A stretch of DNA of 64,000 nucleotides, taken from positions 1-64,000 of the forward strand of contig NZ_BMGM01000012.1 in NCBI RefSeq assembly GCF_014640195.1, given 5' to 3'. A program made the translations under genes and the position numbers. The notes beneath the pieces were generated by a model, which did not search any database, had not been told where the DNA came from, and saw only the letters and a program-made list of their open reading frames with translations. Positions within the stretch are counted from its first letter, which is position 1. Every line of letters begins with the position of its first letter. Shown one piece after another: positions 6,956 to 16,211 of this stretch. Source of the stretch: Psychroflexus planctonicus. Its GTDB lineage: Bacteria > Bacteroidota > Bacteroidia > Flavobacteriales > Flavobacteriaceae.

Positions 6956-8287
6956 TTACAATATTCCTTTCGCTTTGATTTCAAGATACTTATTGATGGT
7001 GTTGATGCTTAAATCTTTGGGTTTCGTTAAAATAGTTTGAATTCCGTTGTTTTTCAGTTCATCTACCATCAATCGTTTATCATACGCAAAACTTCCTGCG
7101 ATGGTTTTTTCGTACACATCCCGAAGCTGGTTGGTTTGGATGTGTTGCAGTTTGTCCAATTCGGTGTTTTCAAAGAAAATAACTACCAGCATGTGTTTTT
7201 TAGCGATGGCCCTTAGGTAAGGCAATTCCCTTCGCATGGCGGCAATATGCTCGAAGTTGGTATACAACATCAGCAGACTACGCTGATTGATTTTTCGTTT
7301 TACATAAGTGTATAATTTACTAAAATCGCTGACCAAAAAATCGGTTTCAATATTGTACAATCGTTCTGAAATGACATTGAGATGTGTCTTTTTTTGTTGA
7401 GCAGCAATGATTTTTCCTATTTCATTTGAAAAATCCATCATTCCCACTTTGTCATTTTTCTTGAGCGCTACATTGCTAAAAGCCAAGGTTGAATTGATGG
7501 CATAATCCAACAAACTCAATCCTTCAAAAGGCATTTTCATCACTCTGCCTTTGTCTATTAAATTGTAGATGGGTTGCGACTTTTCATCTTGGTATTGATT
7601 CACCATCAAAGCGCGTTGTTTGGCGGTAGCTTTCCAATTGATGGTACGCACATCGTCTCCGACAACGTATTCTTTAATTTGTTCAAATTCTAAAGTGTGA
7701 CCAATTCGTCTTATTTTTTTGAAACCGTATTCACTTAATTTGTTGCTTTGTGCTAAAAAGTCGTATTTTTTCATTTGTATAAACGAAGGGTAGACTTTCA
7801 CCATTTGTTCATTAGCAAATTGGTAGCGTTTTTTTACCAAGGCAATTTTGGTGAAAGCATAGATATTCAAATTTCCAAAAACATATTCACCACGTTGCTT
7901 CGGAACCAATTGATAGCTATGCATACGCTCTTCTTTGGGAAGAATTTGCAAGGTGAGTTGAAAATCGCGCTTTTGAAATTGTACCGGAATTTCATCGATA
8001 ATTTCCAGTTGAAGGCTTAATTTGGAACGATTTTCAATGCGAATTAAAATTTCATTTTCATCGGAATTCGAAAATTTATCGGCTGCAATACGTTTGGCTT
8101 TGATGTGCGAATTGCTAAATAACACAATGGCATCAACTACTACTAAAATGCAAAACCCAAATAAAAGCAAGCTGCTAGCTACAAATAAAAATTCAATCCA
8201 ATTGGATAAAAGGAATAGAAATGCGATGCCAAACAAGGCATAAAAAAAGCGTTTGTGTAAGTAAAATCGTTTTATAAGTGCAATCAA
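6956..8287 (-). CDS. Membrane DUF58 protein of the MoxR operon
   Basis: 443 residues with two hydrophobic segments near the N-terminus (about residues 15-32 and 36-57), then a beta-rich region and the DUF58 core GDDVRTINWKATAK (about 210-223). The VWA-like metal motif reads IDKGR at 244-248, i.e. the D-x-G-R variant seen in MoxR-linked DUF58 proteins rather than DxSxS. It starts 2 bp after MoxR, so is translationally linked to it. In such clusters the ATPase and DUF58 protein are thought to act together on envelope or metalloprotein assembly; this is family knowledge, not shown here. Confidence 0.85.
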   Translation of the reverse strand: MIALIKRFYLHKRFFYALFGIAFLFLLSNWIEFLFVASSLLLFGFCILVVVDAIVLFSNSHIKAKRIAADKFSNSDENEILIRIENRSKLSLQLEIIDEIPVQFQKRDFQLTLQILPKEERMHSYQLVPKQRGEYVFGNLNIYAFTKIALVKKRYQFANEQMVKVYPSFIQMKKYDFLAQSNKLSEYGFKKIRRIGHTLEFEQIKEYVVGDDVRTINWKATAKQRALMVNQYQDEKSQPIYNLIDKGRVMKMPFEGLSLLDYAINSTLAFSNVALKKNDKVGMMDFSNEIGKIIAAQQKKTHLNVISERLYNIETDFLVSDFSKLYTYVKRKINQRSLLMLYTNFEHIAAMRRELPYLRAIAKKHMLVVIFFENTELDKLQHIQTNQLRDVYEKTIAGSFAYDKRLMVDELKNNGIQTILTKPKDLSINTINKYLEIKAKGIL

Positions 8288-8289
8288 AA

Positions 8290-9369
8290 TTACCTTGGAA
8301 TTTCTACTGTTTTTACAATCATATCAATTACATCTTCTGCCGTCATTCCTTCCATTTCTCTTTCGGGTGAAAGTACAACACGGTGGTTTAAAACAGGTTT
8401 TAAAGTGCGTTTAATGTCTTCTGGCGTTACAAAATCTCTTCCTTGAATGGCAGCAAATGCTTTTGAAGCATTCAAAATAGCAATGGAAGCTCGTGGCGAA
8501 GCACCTAACATTAAGTGTGGATGATTTCGGGTGTTGTGAACCAATTCTGCGATGTAGGAAAATATTTTTTCTTCCACTACAATTTCATTTAATTGAGCTT
8601 TGAATTCTAATAATAGGGTAGGAGACAAGACTGATTTTACCTGGTCTACTGGTAAGTGGCTTTTTCGAACATGATGCGATTGAATGATTTTTACTTCGCT
8701 TTCTAAATCGGGATAATCCAATTTAATTTTGAAGACAAATCGATCCAACTGCGCTTCGGGTAAAGCGTAAGTTCCTTCTTGCTCAATTGGATTTTGGGTG
8801 GCCAACACCATAAAAGGCGCTTTCATGGTATAGACTTCGCTGTCCATACTCACTTGCTTTTCTTCCATCACTTCAAAAAGCGCGGCTTGGGTTTTGGCGG
8901 GAGCACGGTTAATTTCATCAATTAAAACAATGTTCGAAAAAATCGGTCCTTTTTTGAATTCAAAATCGCGTTTTTCTTCATTGTAAATGGAAGTTCCCAA
9001 CACATCACTTGGCATTAAGTCCGGCGTAAATTGAATACGGTTGAAATCGGTTTCAATGCTTTTTGCAAAAAGTCTGGCGGTAAGGGTTTTGGCAATTCCG
9101 GGAACACCTTCAATTAAAACGTGACCGTCTGCGAGTAAACCTACAATCAATTGTTCTAAAAATTCATCCTGACCAATGATGATTTCCTTTAGATTGGTTT
9201 TTAATTCATCTAAACTTTCTTTTAGTTTTTGAAGCGGAATCCTATTTTGAAAATCATCTACTTCTGTTGAAGGAGCCTGATTGGCTTCATTATTGGGTTC
9301 GTGATTTTCAGCTTGTATTTTTTGCTCGTTTGCTCTTTCTTCTGGTTTTTGTTCTTCGTTCTCCATCAT
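8290..9369 (-). CDS. MoxR-type AAA+ ATPase
   Basis: 359 residues. After an acidic, low-complexity N-terminal tail of about 40 residues comes the AAA_3 core: Walker A GVPGIAKT (88-95), Walker B IVLIDEINRA (147-156), sensor 1 LATQNP, arginine-finger region ALPEAQLDRF, and a C-terminal lid with the GASPRA sensor 2. MoxR ATPases act as chaperones with VWA or DUF58 partners, and the partner gene is immediately downstream. The start overlaps the stop of the DUF4350 gene by one base (ATGA type), so translation is coupled. The call is secure at family level; no substrate is evident. Confidence 0.93.
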   Translation of the reverse strand: MMENEEQKPEERANEQKIQAENHEPNNEANQAPSTEVDDFQNRIPLQKLKESLDELKTNLKEIIIGQDEFLEQLIVGLLADGHVLIEGVPGIAKTLTARLFAKSIETDFNRIQFTPDLMPSDVLGTSIYNEEKRDFEFKKGPIFSNIVLIDEINRAPAKTQAALFEVMEEKQVSMDSEVYTMKAPFMVLATQNPIEQEGTYALPEAQLDRFVFKIKLDYPDLESEVKIIQSHHVRKSHLPVDQVKSVLSPTLLLEFKAQLNEIVVEEKIFSYIAELVHNTRNHPHLMLGASPRASIAILNASKAFAAIQGRDFVTPEDIKRTLKPVLNHRVVLSPEREMEGMTAEDVIDMIVKTVEIPR

Positions 9370-10586
9370 TATTTTTTTATTTTACTTGCTAATTCGTCAA
9401 ACTTCATCAAATCTTCTTTTGAAATTTCATTTCGCCGTTCAATATACTTAATGTGTTCAAATAAGTTCTTTATGAAACTTACTTCTTGAGCACTCTTTGA
9501 AGCTAATTCGGTATAAAATTTTTGGTTAATTTCTTTAGTTGAAACTTGATAATGCTTTCGAATATAATGCATTAATTGCTTAATTTGTTTGGTAGCGATA
9601 TCTTTATGTGCTTTGTTTTCTAAAAACATATTGGCTACCGTTTTGGTATATTCATAAGTTTTATTAGCCAATGGTTCTCGAATTGGTATAGGTTTTTGCT
9701 TGCGTTTTCCCTGTACAAAAACAAAAATAATTGAAGCGAGAATAGCTACATAATAAGCCCATTTCAAAGCTCGATTTTGGGTTACATAATACAGTAAACT
9801 GTCAATGTTTTCTTTACCAGATTTGTAATACTGATCTATGTAAACTGGATTTTCCCAATTGATGTACTGTAATGCATTGGAGGTATACTTATAATTGTCT
9901 TGGTGTACAAAAAAATGATTTCCGAATGCTTCTGGAAAACTATGCAGCAGAAATTTACCTTCGCCAAAAGGTGCTTCAATAAAATTTATAAGTTCTTCTG
10001 CTTCATCTTGGTCTTCTTCATCTTTTGCTACTGGTTTTACATAGCCTAAAACACGTTGTTTAAGTGTATCTAATTCCGAAAAATAGTTGGCTTCATATTC
10101 TGTAACACTGGAATACAATTTTTCATCAAAAATAGGATTGACTAATCTTAATTTATTTTCATAAACAAATTGGTATTTAAACATAAATTGACTGATTTTT
10201 ATGCCTAAGGTATCTTTCAATTTATTAGAAAAATCTAATGATGACATGAATACGGTATTTCCATTTTCAACCCATTTCAATAATTTATCTAAGCTTTCAT
10301 CATCTAAATCTACATAATTATTGAAATACAAAATGCTTCCCTTATCGTGTATTTCTTTTTGTTGAAAAGCTTCATATGAAGAAGTTTCAATTTCAGTTAT
10401 ATTGGGATTATTTTCCATTTTCTCTTCAAAATGAAGATTGATGGCTTTAGCGCCTAAGGGAGTAGAAACTTTTTTGGAATAGTCTGGCGTCCAGTTTAAC
10501 GGCATGGGTTTAGTAGCTTCCATGTAAATGCTAACTCCGATTGAAACAAGCAAAAGCAGCAAAATAAATTTGTAGTTTTTACTCAT
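9369..10586 (-). CDS. DUF4350-domain membrane protein
   Basis: 405 residues. An N-terminal membrane segment (about residues 6-23) is followed by an extracytoplasmic region with a DUF4350-like glutamine-amidotransferase-type fold (GSILYFNNYVDLDDESLDKL, WVENGNTVFMSS) and a second membrane helix near 278-295 before a basic RKQKPIP stretch and a helical cytosolic tail. It sits between the DUF4129 and MoxR genes, overlapping both by 8 and 1 bp. DUF4350 proteins regularly accompany MoxR/DUF58/DUF4129 genes; no enzymatic residue set is evident. Function unknown. Confidence 0.75.
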   Translation of the reverse strand: MSKNYKFILLLLLVSIGVSIYMEATKPMPLNWTPDYSKKVSTPLGAKAINLHFEEKMENNPNITEIETSSYEAFQQKEIHDKGSILYFNNYVDLDDESLDKLLKWVENGNTVFMSSLDFSNKLKDTLGIKISQFMFKYQFVYENKLRLVNPIFDEKLYSSVTEYEANYFSELDTLKQRVLGYVKPVAKDEEDQDEAEELINFIEAPFGEGKFLLHSFPEAFGNHFFVHQDNYKYTSNALQYINWENPVYIDQYYKSGKENIDSLLYYVTQNRALKWAYYVAILASIIFVFVQGKRKQKPIPIREPLANKTYEYTKTVANMFLENKAHKDIATKQIKQLMHYIRKHYQVSTKEINQKFYTELASKSAQEVSFIKNLFEHIKYIERRNEISKEDLMKFDELASKIKK

Positions 10587-11322
10587 TTTTTTGGTTTATA
10601 CGCTCATGAAGCTGGTTAAACAATTGGTTTATTTTTTGAAATTGAATTTCATTGACATCAAAACCGCCGTACCATGCAAAATTGTAGAAGTTGGTTGTTT
10701 GCTTAAAGGATTCTGCAAAAGGCTTAGCTTTTAATTCTTCGGCATAATCTGTATTGGTTTTTTCAAATTGATATTCGATTAATTCTAATTTATCTAATTT
10801 TTGTAGGGTTTGCAAATACCAATACCTAACTGCCAATCTGTAATTTCTGTTTTCCAGCGCTTCTGCTTTCAATTTAGCTAAATCTTTGGTTTTGACCAAT
10901 TCTTCTTCATCTGAAAAGAAAATCTGATTTTTTTTAGTTTCAGCCAATACATTTTGCCCAGGATTGAGTTTGATAAACAACCAAAAAATGAAAATAACAA
11001 CGCCAATTACAATAAGGTAAGGTAATATTTGAGTGAGTAAATACACAAAACTATCAGTTTGTATATCTCCAAAAATGGCTTGCATTAACTGATTCCATTT
11101 CTGGCTTAACCAGTTTGTAAAATCATCCCACCAACTTTCTTCAGTAAAGGATCTTTCGTAATCAAATTCAGATTTCTCTTTGATTTCTTGCATCAAACTT
11201 TCATCTACTATAAGTGTTTCTTCAATTGAAGATGTATCCAACTGCAAAGGGGTTTCTTCATCTTGCGCATGCAAGAAAAACAAATTGAATAAAGCGATGA
11301 AGATGAATAGTCTATGCTGCAT
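10579..11322 (-). CDS. DUF4129-domain membrane protein
   Basis: 247 residues. A signal peptide (MQHRLFIFIALFNLFFLHAQ) is followed by an acidic periplasmic part, one membrane helix (about residues 95-117, LLTQILPYLIVIGVVIFIFW) and a cytosolic helical domain with RNYRLAVRYWYLQTLQKLDKL and the end motif FYNFAWYGGFDV, typical of DUF4129. It resembles the single-pass component found in many MoxR operons; related transglutaminase proteins carry the same C-terminal domain. It overlaps its neighbours by 1 and 8 bp, so is translated as part of the operon. No catalytic function known. Confidence 0.78.
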   Translation of the reverse strand: MQHRLFIFIALFNLFFLHAQDEETPLQLDTSSIEETLIVDESLMQEIKEKSEFDYERSFTEESWWDDFTNWLSQKWNQLMQAIFGDIQTDSFVYLLTQILPYLIVIGVVIFIFWLFIKLNPGQNVLAETKKNQIFFSDEEELVKTKDLAKLKAEALENRNYRLAVRYWYLQTLQKLDKLELIEYQFEKTNTDYAEELKAKPFAESFKQTTNFYNFAWYGGFDVNEIQFQKINQLFNQLHERINQKNE

Positions 11323-12194
11323 TAATTGCTTCCTATGGTGTCAATTTCTTGTGCTGTTCCTGTTAAGTTTTGCTTTTCATTTAAATTGAAATAAATAAGT
11401 GCTGTTGCAATTATACTCACTAAAGCAAGCACATTTGTGCCAATATTTCCAATTGCAGTAAGCGTTAGCATAATCCAATCGGTTTCTAGTAAGTTATCGT
11501 AATTTACTGTAGAAGCATCTATGTTAGTAATCATGGTAAACATGGCATACAACATAACTGGTATTTGAAATATTCCAGAAGCTAAGCCTACAATAATAAA
11601 AATTACTAAAATTGTTCCTAAGGTTGGCCAGAAATGATCTCTTATTAATCCAAAAGCATCGGAGATACTTTCGCTTATGCTTTTATCTTCAAAAATTAAA
11701 ATAGAATACATCAACGAAACTGGAACAATCATATAAAAAACAGGCAATACACATAAGATTATACTAATAATTAACATGATAGACGAAACGATTATAAGTC
11801 CAGTCATGCTCCAAAAACGCGATTTTATTTCAGATTTCACAAACTCAAGGTCTATCGTGTTTTTCAGTCGATAGGATTTCATACTTGCTAAGATAGATAA
11901 GTAGCTAACCACATAAAAAAACAACGTAGACAAAACTGAAAGTAAATACGGTAAGGAAGTAAAAAATTCAACTAAATCAAATCCTGTATTTATACCCAGT
12001 AAATTGTCACTAAATTCTTGTGCCGAAAATTGATAATATACACTTGCCGCAACAGAAATTATTAGCATGGGTAAAATAGTACTAATAAAAACTTGCGATA
12101 AGCCTGAGAAATTTTGTCTTATAAATGAAAAAGTATCTGTTATGGTTTCGCCTAAATCGCGTTCTTTTTCAAGTTTAATATTGGTTTGTTGCAT
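11322..12194 (-). CDS. Polytopic membrane protein of the MoxR/SpoIIM operon
   Basis: 290 residues with a short cytosolic start (LEKERDLGETITDTFSFIRQNF) and about six hydrophobic segments spread from residue 35 to 270. No conserved catalytic motif is visible. It overlaps the SpoIIM-like gene by 20 bp and the DUF4129 gene by 1 bp. In related Bacteroidota the corresponding gene is usually annotated only as a membrane protein. A role together with SpoIIM-like and RDD proteins in a membrane complex is inferred from position only. Confidence 0.6.
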   Translation of the reverse strand: MQQTNIKLEKERDLGETITDTFSFIRQNFSGLSQVFISTILPMLIISVAASVYYQFSAQEFSDNLLGINTGFDLVEFFTSLPYLLSVLSTLFFYVVSYLSILASMKSYRLKNTIDLEFVKSEIKSRFWSMTGLIIVSSIMLIISIILCVLPVFYMIVPVSLMYSILIFEDKSISESISDAFGLIRDHFWPTLGTILVIFIIVGLASGIFQIPVMLYAMFTMITNIDASTVNYDNLLETDWIMLTLTAIGNIGTNVLALVSIIATALIYFNLNEKQNLTGTAQEIDTIGSN

Positions 12195-13146
12195 GTTGTT
12201 TTTTGTTTAATTTATTTGGATAAATTACGTAATAATAAAGGATTAAAAAAAGTGAACTTACAATTATAAGAATGGCTAATGCATCTGGCATTTGAGTGTA
12301 TCGCGTTACAAAACCTTCCAAGAATCCAGCAACTATAAAAAAAGGAACCGTGCTAATTACAATTTTCAAACCTGCTTTTACACCTCGAATAAAGGATTGA
12401 AGTCTGGAATAGGTTCCTGGAAAAAGCATTCCTTTTCCTACAACCAATCCAGCGCACGTGGCGATAATTATCACTGAAATTTCTATAGTTCCGTGTATCC
12501 AAATGGTTCTAGCAGATTCCCACAACAAACCTTGATCATGAAAGAAATATTGAAACGAACCAAGCATTACTCCATTTTGCATAGCAATAACAATGCTGCC
12601 CAAGCCAAATAATAAACCATAACCAAAGGCTATGAGTGCTACTCTAATATTATTAATGGTAATGCCTAAAAACATATCGGTTTGATTGGCTTCTTTGTAT
12701 ACTGCCATCGGGTCTCCAGCTTCAATGTTAGCTAAAGTCATGTTCACATAGTAATCACCCAGAATTAACCGCACAAAAGTATCGTCTACGGCGGCAGAAT
12801 AGGCACCGATAATACTAAAAATTAAAAATATTGAAAAAGCCAAAAGTAATTGCGGATGGTATTTTTTAAATTCTAAAGGAAACTCTTGTAAGTAAAACTT
12901 ATAAAATCTTCCTTTTGATTCTTTTTTGCTCTTGTAAATTTTTTGATGAGCTACAGATGCTAATTCATTTAAATAGCTAGAAGTCTCACTAGTTGGGTAA
13001 AAAGTTTGACTGTAACTCAAGTCGTCGGTAACATCTAAATACAGGTTTGATAATTCATCTGGAGAAAGTTTTGCATTATTTTGCAGAACACTTTCAAATT
13101 TTAGCCATTTGTTCTTATTTTGCTTAATAAATGCAGCTTCTCGCAT
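12175..13146 (-). CDS. SpoIIM-like (stage II sporulation protein M family) membrane protein
   Basis: 323 residues. A soluble N-terminal helical region (MREAAFIKQNKNKWLKFE ... DDLSYSQTFYPTS) precedes five or so membrane helices. The loops FGYGLLFGLGSIVIAMQNGVM and WIHGTIEISVIIIATCAG match the SpoIIM/DUF95 family. This organism shows no sign of sporulation; in Bacteroidota the family occurs in MoxR clusters beside RDD proteins, as here. It is the first gene of a seven-gene operon and is divergent from the RDD gene with only 35 bp between them. Role: an unknown membrane function. Confidence 0.85.
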   Translation of the reverse strand: MREAAFIKQNKNKWLKFESVLQNNAKLSPDELSNLYLDVTDDLSYSQTFYPTSETSSYLNELASVAHQKIYKSKKESKGRFYKFYLQEFPLEFKKYHPQLLLAFSIFLIFSIIGAYSAAVDDTFVRLILGDYYVNMTLANIEAGDPMAVYKEANQTDMFLGITINNIRVALIAFGYGLLFGLGSIVIAMQNGVMLGSFQYFFHDQGLLWESARTIWIHGTIEISVIIIATCAGLVVGKGMLFPGTYSRLQSFIRGVKAGLKIVISTVPFFIVAGFLEGFVTRYTQMPDALAILIIVSSLFLILYYYVIYPNKLNKKQHATNQY

Positions 13147-13164
13147 AGATAGAGTTTAAAACAT

Positions 13165-13172
13165 CAAATTTA
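13165..13172 (-). promoter_or_regulatory. -7 box of the SpoIIM-MoxR-RdgB operon
   Basis: TAAATTTG on the minus strand fits TAnnTTTG and lies 18 nt before the ATG at 13146, in the short spacer shared with the divergent RDD gene. No clear TTG element is found at the usual distance, so strength is uncertain. Confidence 0.4.
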
Positions 13173-13181
13173 AGACATTTC

Positions 13182-13892
13182 ATGAATAAATTTAGCATAC
13201 AAACCGCACAAAATATTACTATTCAACAACAAGTGGCAACGCTAACTCAACGTGGCTTTGCCTATTTAATAGATGGGTTAATTATTATTGCTTATGTAAT
13301 TATTTACTTATTTATTGCCAATGCTGCGGGTATGGACGATTTTGAGTCTTGGGCTTTTAATCTCACTTTTTTCTTGCCTATTTTTTTGTATCATTTGTTA
13401 TTTGAAATCTTCAACAACGGGCAAAGCATCGGGAAAAAAGCTTTTCAAATTCGTGTGGTTTGTTTAGACGGAAGCAAGCCTAAATTTTCCAATTATTTAA
13501 TTCGTTGGTTAATTAGACCTATTGATTTTTTGTTTTCTTGGAGTGTAGCTATTGTATTTGTTTTGGCCACAGGGCGTGGTCAACGTTTGGGAGATTTAGC
13601 TGCTAAAACAACCGTAATTAGCGAGCAACGCAGAACAGGATTTACCAAAACGGTAGCTACTTATTTACCAGAAAATTATCAACCCAAATATCCGCAAGTC
13701 ACTGTATTTTCTGATGAAGATATTCAAAAAACCAACCGTATTTTTAAGAAAGCAAAACACACGGCAAACCACAAGGTGATTTTGATGTTAAGCGATAAAC
13801 TTTCAAAAGAAATGAAGGTAGAATTTGACGAAAAACCGATTGAGTTTGTCAACCGAATTTTAATGGATTATACTTATTTTGCTCAACAATAG
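13182..13892 (+). CDS. RDD family membrane protein
   Basis: 236 residues. The family motif is clear: QRGFAYLIDGLIIIAYVIIY at residues 24-43 (the R..D of RDD), a second helix, and GQSIGKKAFQIRVVCLDG with LIRWLIRPIDFLFSW and GQRLGDLAAKT further on. A basic cytosolic tail of about 85 residues follows. It is divergent from, and 35 bp from, the SpoIIM-like gene, the standard Bacteroidota arrangement with the MoxR cluster. RDD proteins are poorly characterised; some are linked to ion exchange. No specific substrate is proposed. Confidence 0.88.
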   Translation: MNKFSIQTAQNITIQQQVATLTQRGFAYLIDGLIIIAYVIIYLFIANAAGMDDFESWAFNLTFFLPIFLYHLLFEIFNNGQSIGKKAFQIRVVCLDGSKPKFSNYLIRWLIRPIDFLFSWSVAIVFVLATGRGQRLGDLAAKTTVISEQRRTGFTKTVATYLPENYQPKYPQVTVFSDEDIQKTNRIFKKAKHTANHKVILMLSDKLSKEMKVEFDEKPIEFVNRILMDYTYFAQQ

Positions 13893-13955
13893 GAAGTTGA
13901 GAAGCAAAATTGTTTCATGCTATTTTATACTTTACCTTGTGAAGTTTTATCTATT

Positions 13956-14858
13956 TTAAAATGCTACACTAACTATAATGTGAAGCAATGCAATGGCAAA
14001 AGTGCTAAGCGCTACTTTTTTTAATTCCGGATCGAGTAATTTTGGATTCTTGTTTTTTCTAACTTTTAGCAAATGAATAAACAAAGGAATAAATCCGATT
14101 AAACAAACATATTGTATAGAGTTATTAAGCAAGTATACATAAGTAACAAAACTTGCAAACGCAATAACTATAATAGAAAAATGATACAATTTTGCTTTGG
14201 CATTTCCCAACTTTACAACTAAGGTGTTTTTACCTGCTTTTAAATCACTTTCTTGGTCTCGCATATTATTTACATTCAGTACAGCGGTGCTTAACAAGCC
14301 AACACCAACAGCGGGTAAAATAATCAGGCTATCTAATTTTTGGCTGAACAAAAAATAGGTTCCGATTACGCTAACCAAACCAAAAAAAAGGAAGACAAAA
14401 AGATCTCCTAACCCACGATATCCATAAGCTGAATTGCCTACAGTGTATTTTATAGCTGCATAAATGGCCAATAAACCCAAAGCAATAAATGCCAAGGTAT
14501 AAAGTAAATTTTCACTTCCAAACGAAACATAAATTAAACCTACAGCCAATGCAAAGGCAACGAAGCTACTTAAAATAATAGCTAGCTTCATTTGTTTATC
14601 ACTGATGTTTCCACTTTGTAAGGCACGCATGGGACCAACACGATCTTGGTTATCTGTTCCTTTTACACCATCGCCATAATCGTTTGCAAAATTGGAAAGA
14701 ATTTGTAAAACTAGCGTAGTAGCAATAGCCAAGATAAATATGGAAAAATTAAAATAATCGTTTAGCAAAGCATAAGCTGAGCCTACCATAATTCCAGAAA
14801 CGGACAATGGTAAAGTGCGTAATCGAGCTGCAGAAATCCAGGCTTTAAACTTTGACAT
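13956..14858 (-). CDS. menA: 1,4-dihydroxy-2-naphthoate polyprenyltransferase (MenA)
   Basis: 300 residues with about eight or nine membrane helices. The first Asp-rich prenyl-diphosphate site is NFANDYGDGVKGTDN (about 56-70) and the second is NVNNMRDQESDLKAGKNTL (about 195-213), both diagnostic of the UbiA superfamily and of MenA within it. It attaches the isoprenoid tail to DHNA, the last but one step of menaquinone synthesis in the inner membrane. It is the last gene of a minus-strand run: regulatory-domain protein, sirtuin, purB, menA, with a 3-bp gap to purB. Confidence 0.93.
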   Translation of the reverse strand: MSKFKAWISAARLRTLPLSVSGIMVGSAYALLNDYFNFSIFILAIATTLVLQILSNFANDYGDGVKGTDNQDRVGPMRALQSGNISDKQMKLAIILSSFVAFALAVGLIYVSFGSENLLYTLAFIALGLLAIYAAIKYTVGNSAYGYRGLGDLFVFLFFGLVSVIGTYFLFSQKLDSLIILPAVGVGLLSTAVLNVNNMRDQESDLKAGKNTLVVKLGNAKAKLYHFSIIVIAFASFVTYVYLLNNSIQYVCLIGFIPLFIHLLKVRKNKNPKLLDPELKKVALSTFAIALLHIIVSVAF

Positions 14859-14861
14859 AAA

Positions 14862-16199
14862 CTAAATTCCTGTGTAATTAAACGGAGTAATAGCCGAAAG
14901 TTCTAATTTTATTTCTTCACTAACTTCTAAAGTTGAGATAAAATCTTGAATAGATTTTTCAGTGATTCCGGTATTAATTCGGGTTAATTCTTTTAAAGCT
15001 TCATAGGGATTAGGGTAATTTTCTCTCCGCAAAATAGTTTGAATAGCTTCAGCAACAACAGCCCATTGAGCGTTTAAATCTTGCGTAATTTTCTCTTCGT
15101 TTAAGAGCAATTTGTTCAAACCTTTTAAAGTAGATTGAAAAGCTATCAGCGAATGTGCAAAAGGAACGCCTACGTTACGTAAAACAGTTGAATCTGTTAA
15201 ATCGCGTTGCAATCTGCTAATTGGAAGCTTTTCAGATAAATGATTAAATACGGCGTTTGCCATTCCTAAGTTGCCTTCTGAATTTTCAAAATCAATAGGA
15301 TTTACTTTGTGTGGCATAGCCGAAGAACCAATTTCCCCTTTTTTGATTTTTTGTTTGAAATAATCCATTGAAATATACGTCCAAAAATCACGATCTAAGT
15401 CGATTAATATGGTGTTGATGCGTTTTAGCGCATCAAAAAGCCCAGCTAAATGATCGTAATGTTCAATTTGTGTAGTAGGAAATGAATGATGAAGTCCTAA
15501 TTTGTTTTCAACAAAATTGCTTGCAAAATTTTTCCAATCTACATGTGGATAAGCTACGTGATGTGCATTAAAGTTTCCAGTTGCTCCACCAAATTTAGCC
15601 GCCATAGGAATCTGTAACAATTGTATTTCTTGTTCTTCAATTCGTTTTACAAAAACTTCAATTTCTTTCCCGAGTCGGGTAGGAGATGCAGGTTGCCCAT
15701 GGGTTCTAGCCAACATAGGAATGTGTTCCCATTCTGTTTTTAATTCAATTAATTTATCTTTTAATTCTTCTAAATTGGGCATGTACACTTCTTCAACTGC
15801 TTCTTTGATAGAAAGTGGAATGGAAGTATTGTTAATATCTTGAGAAGTCAATCCAAAATGAATAAATTCTTTGCTTTCTGTTAAACCAACTGCTTCAAAT
15901 TTTTCTTTTAAAAAATATTCAACCGCTTTTACATCGTGATTGGTTACTTGTTCAATGCTTTTAATGTGTTGCGCATCTTCTTCAGAAAAATTCCGATAGA
16001 TATTTCGAAGTTCTTCAAACACAATTTTTTCTACCTTTTGAAGCTGTGGAATATCAATTTCGCACAAGGCTATAAAATATTCTACTTCAACACGAACTCT
16101 GTATTTAATCAAGGCAAACTCACTAAAATAAGCTTGTAGGTTTTGGGTTTTACTTTGGTAGCGCCCGTCTATTGGAGAAATATTTAATAAGGCATTCAT
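14862..16199 (-). CDS. purB: Adenylosuccinate lyase
   Basis: 445 residues, similar to E. coli PurB in length and layout. It cleaves SAICAR to AICAR and adenylosuccinate to AMP in purine synthesis. The N-terminal LLNISPIDGRYQSKT, the His region FIHFGLTSQDINNTS, TRTHGQPASPTRLGK-like (here ARTHGQPASPTRLGK) and the superfamily signature GSSAMPHKVNPIDFENSEG are all present, the last containing the catalytic Ser loop. It lies 12 bp after the sirtuin gene and 3 bp before menA in the same direction. Confidence 0.96.
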   Translation of the reverse strand: MNALLNISPIDGRYQSKTQNLQAYFSEFALIKYRVRVEVEYFIALCEIDIPQLQKVEKIVFEELRNIYRNFSEEDAQHIKSIEQVTNHDVKAVEYFLKEKFEAVGLTESKEFIHFGLTSQDINNTSIPLSIKEAVEEVYMPNLEELKDKLIELKTEWEHIPMLARTHGQPASPTRLGKEIEVFVKRIEEQEIQLLQIPMAAKFGGATGNFNAHHVAYPHVDWKNFASNFVENKLGLHHSFPTTQIEHYDHLAGLFDALKRINTILIDLDRDFWTYISMDYFKQKIKKGEIGSSAMPHKVNPIDFENSEGNLGMANAVFNHLSEKLPISRLQRDLTDSTVLRNVGVPFAHSLIAFQSTLKGLNKLLLNEEKITQDLNAQWAVVAEAIQTILRRENYPNPYEALKELTRINTGITEKSIQDFISTLEVSEEIKLELSAITPFNYTGI

Positions 16200-16211
16200 A
16201 TTGGTAGACTT

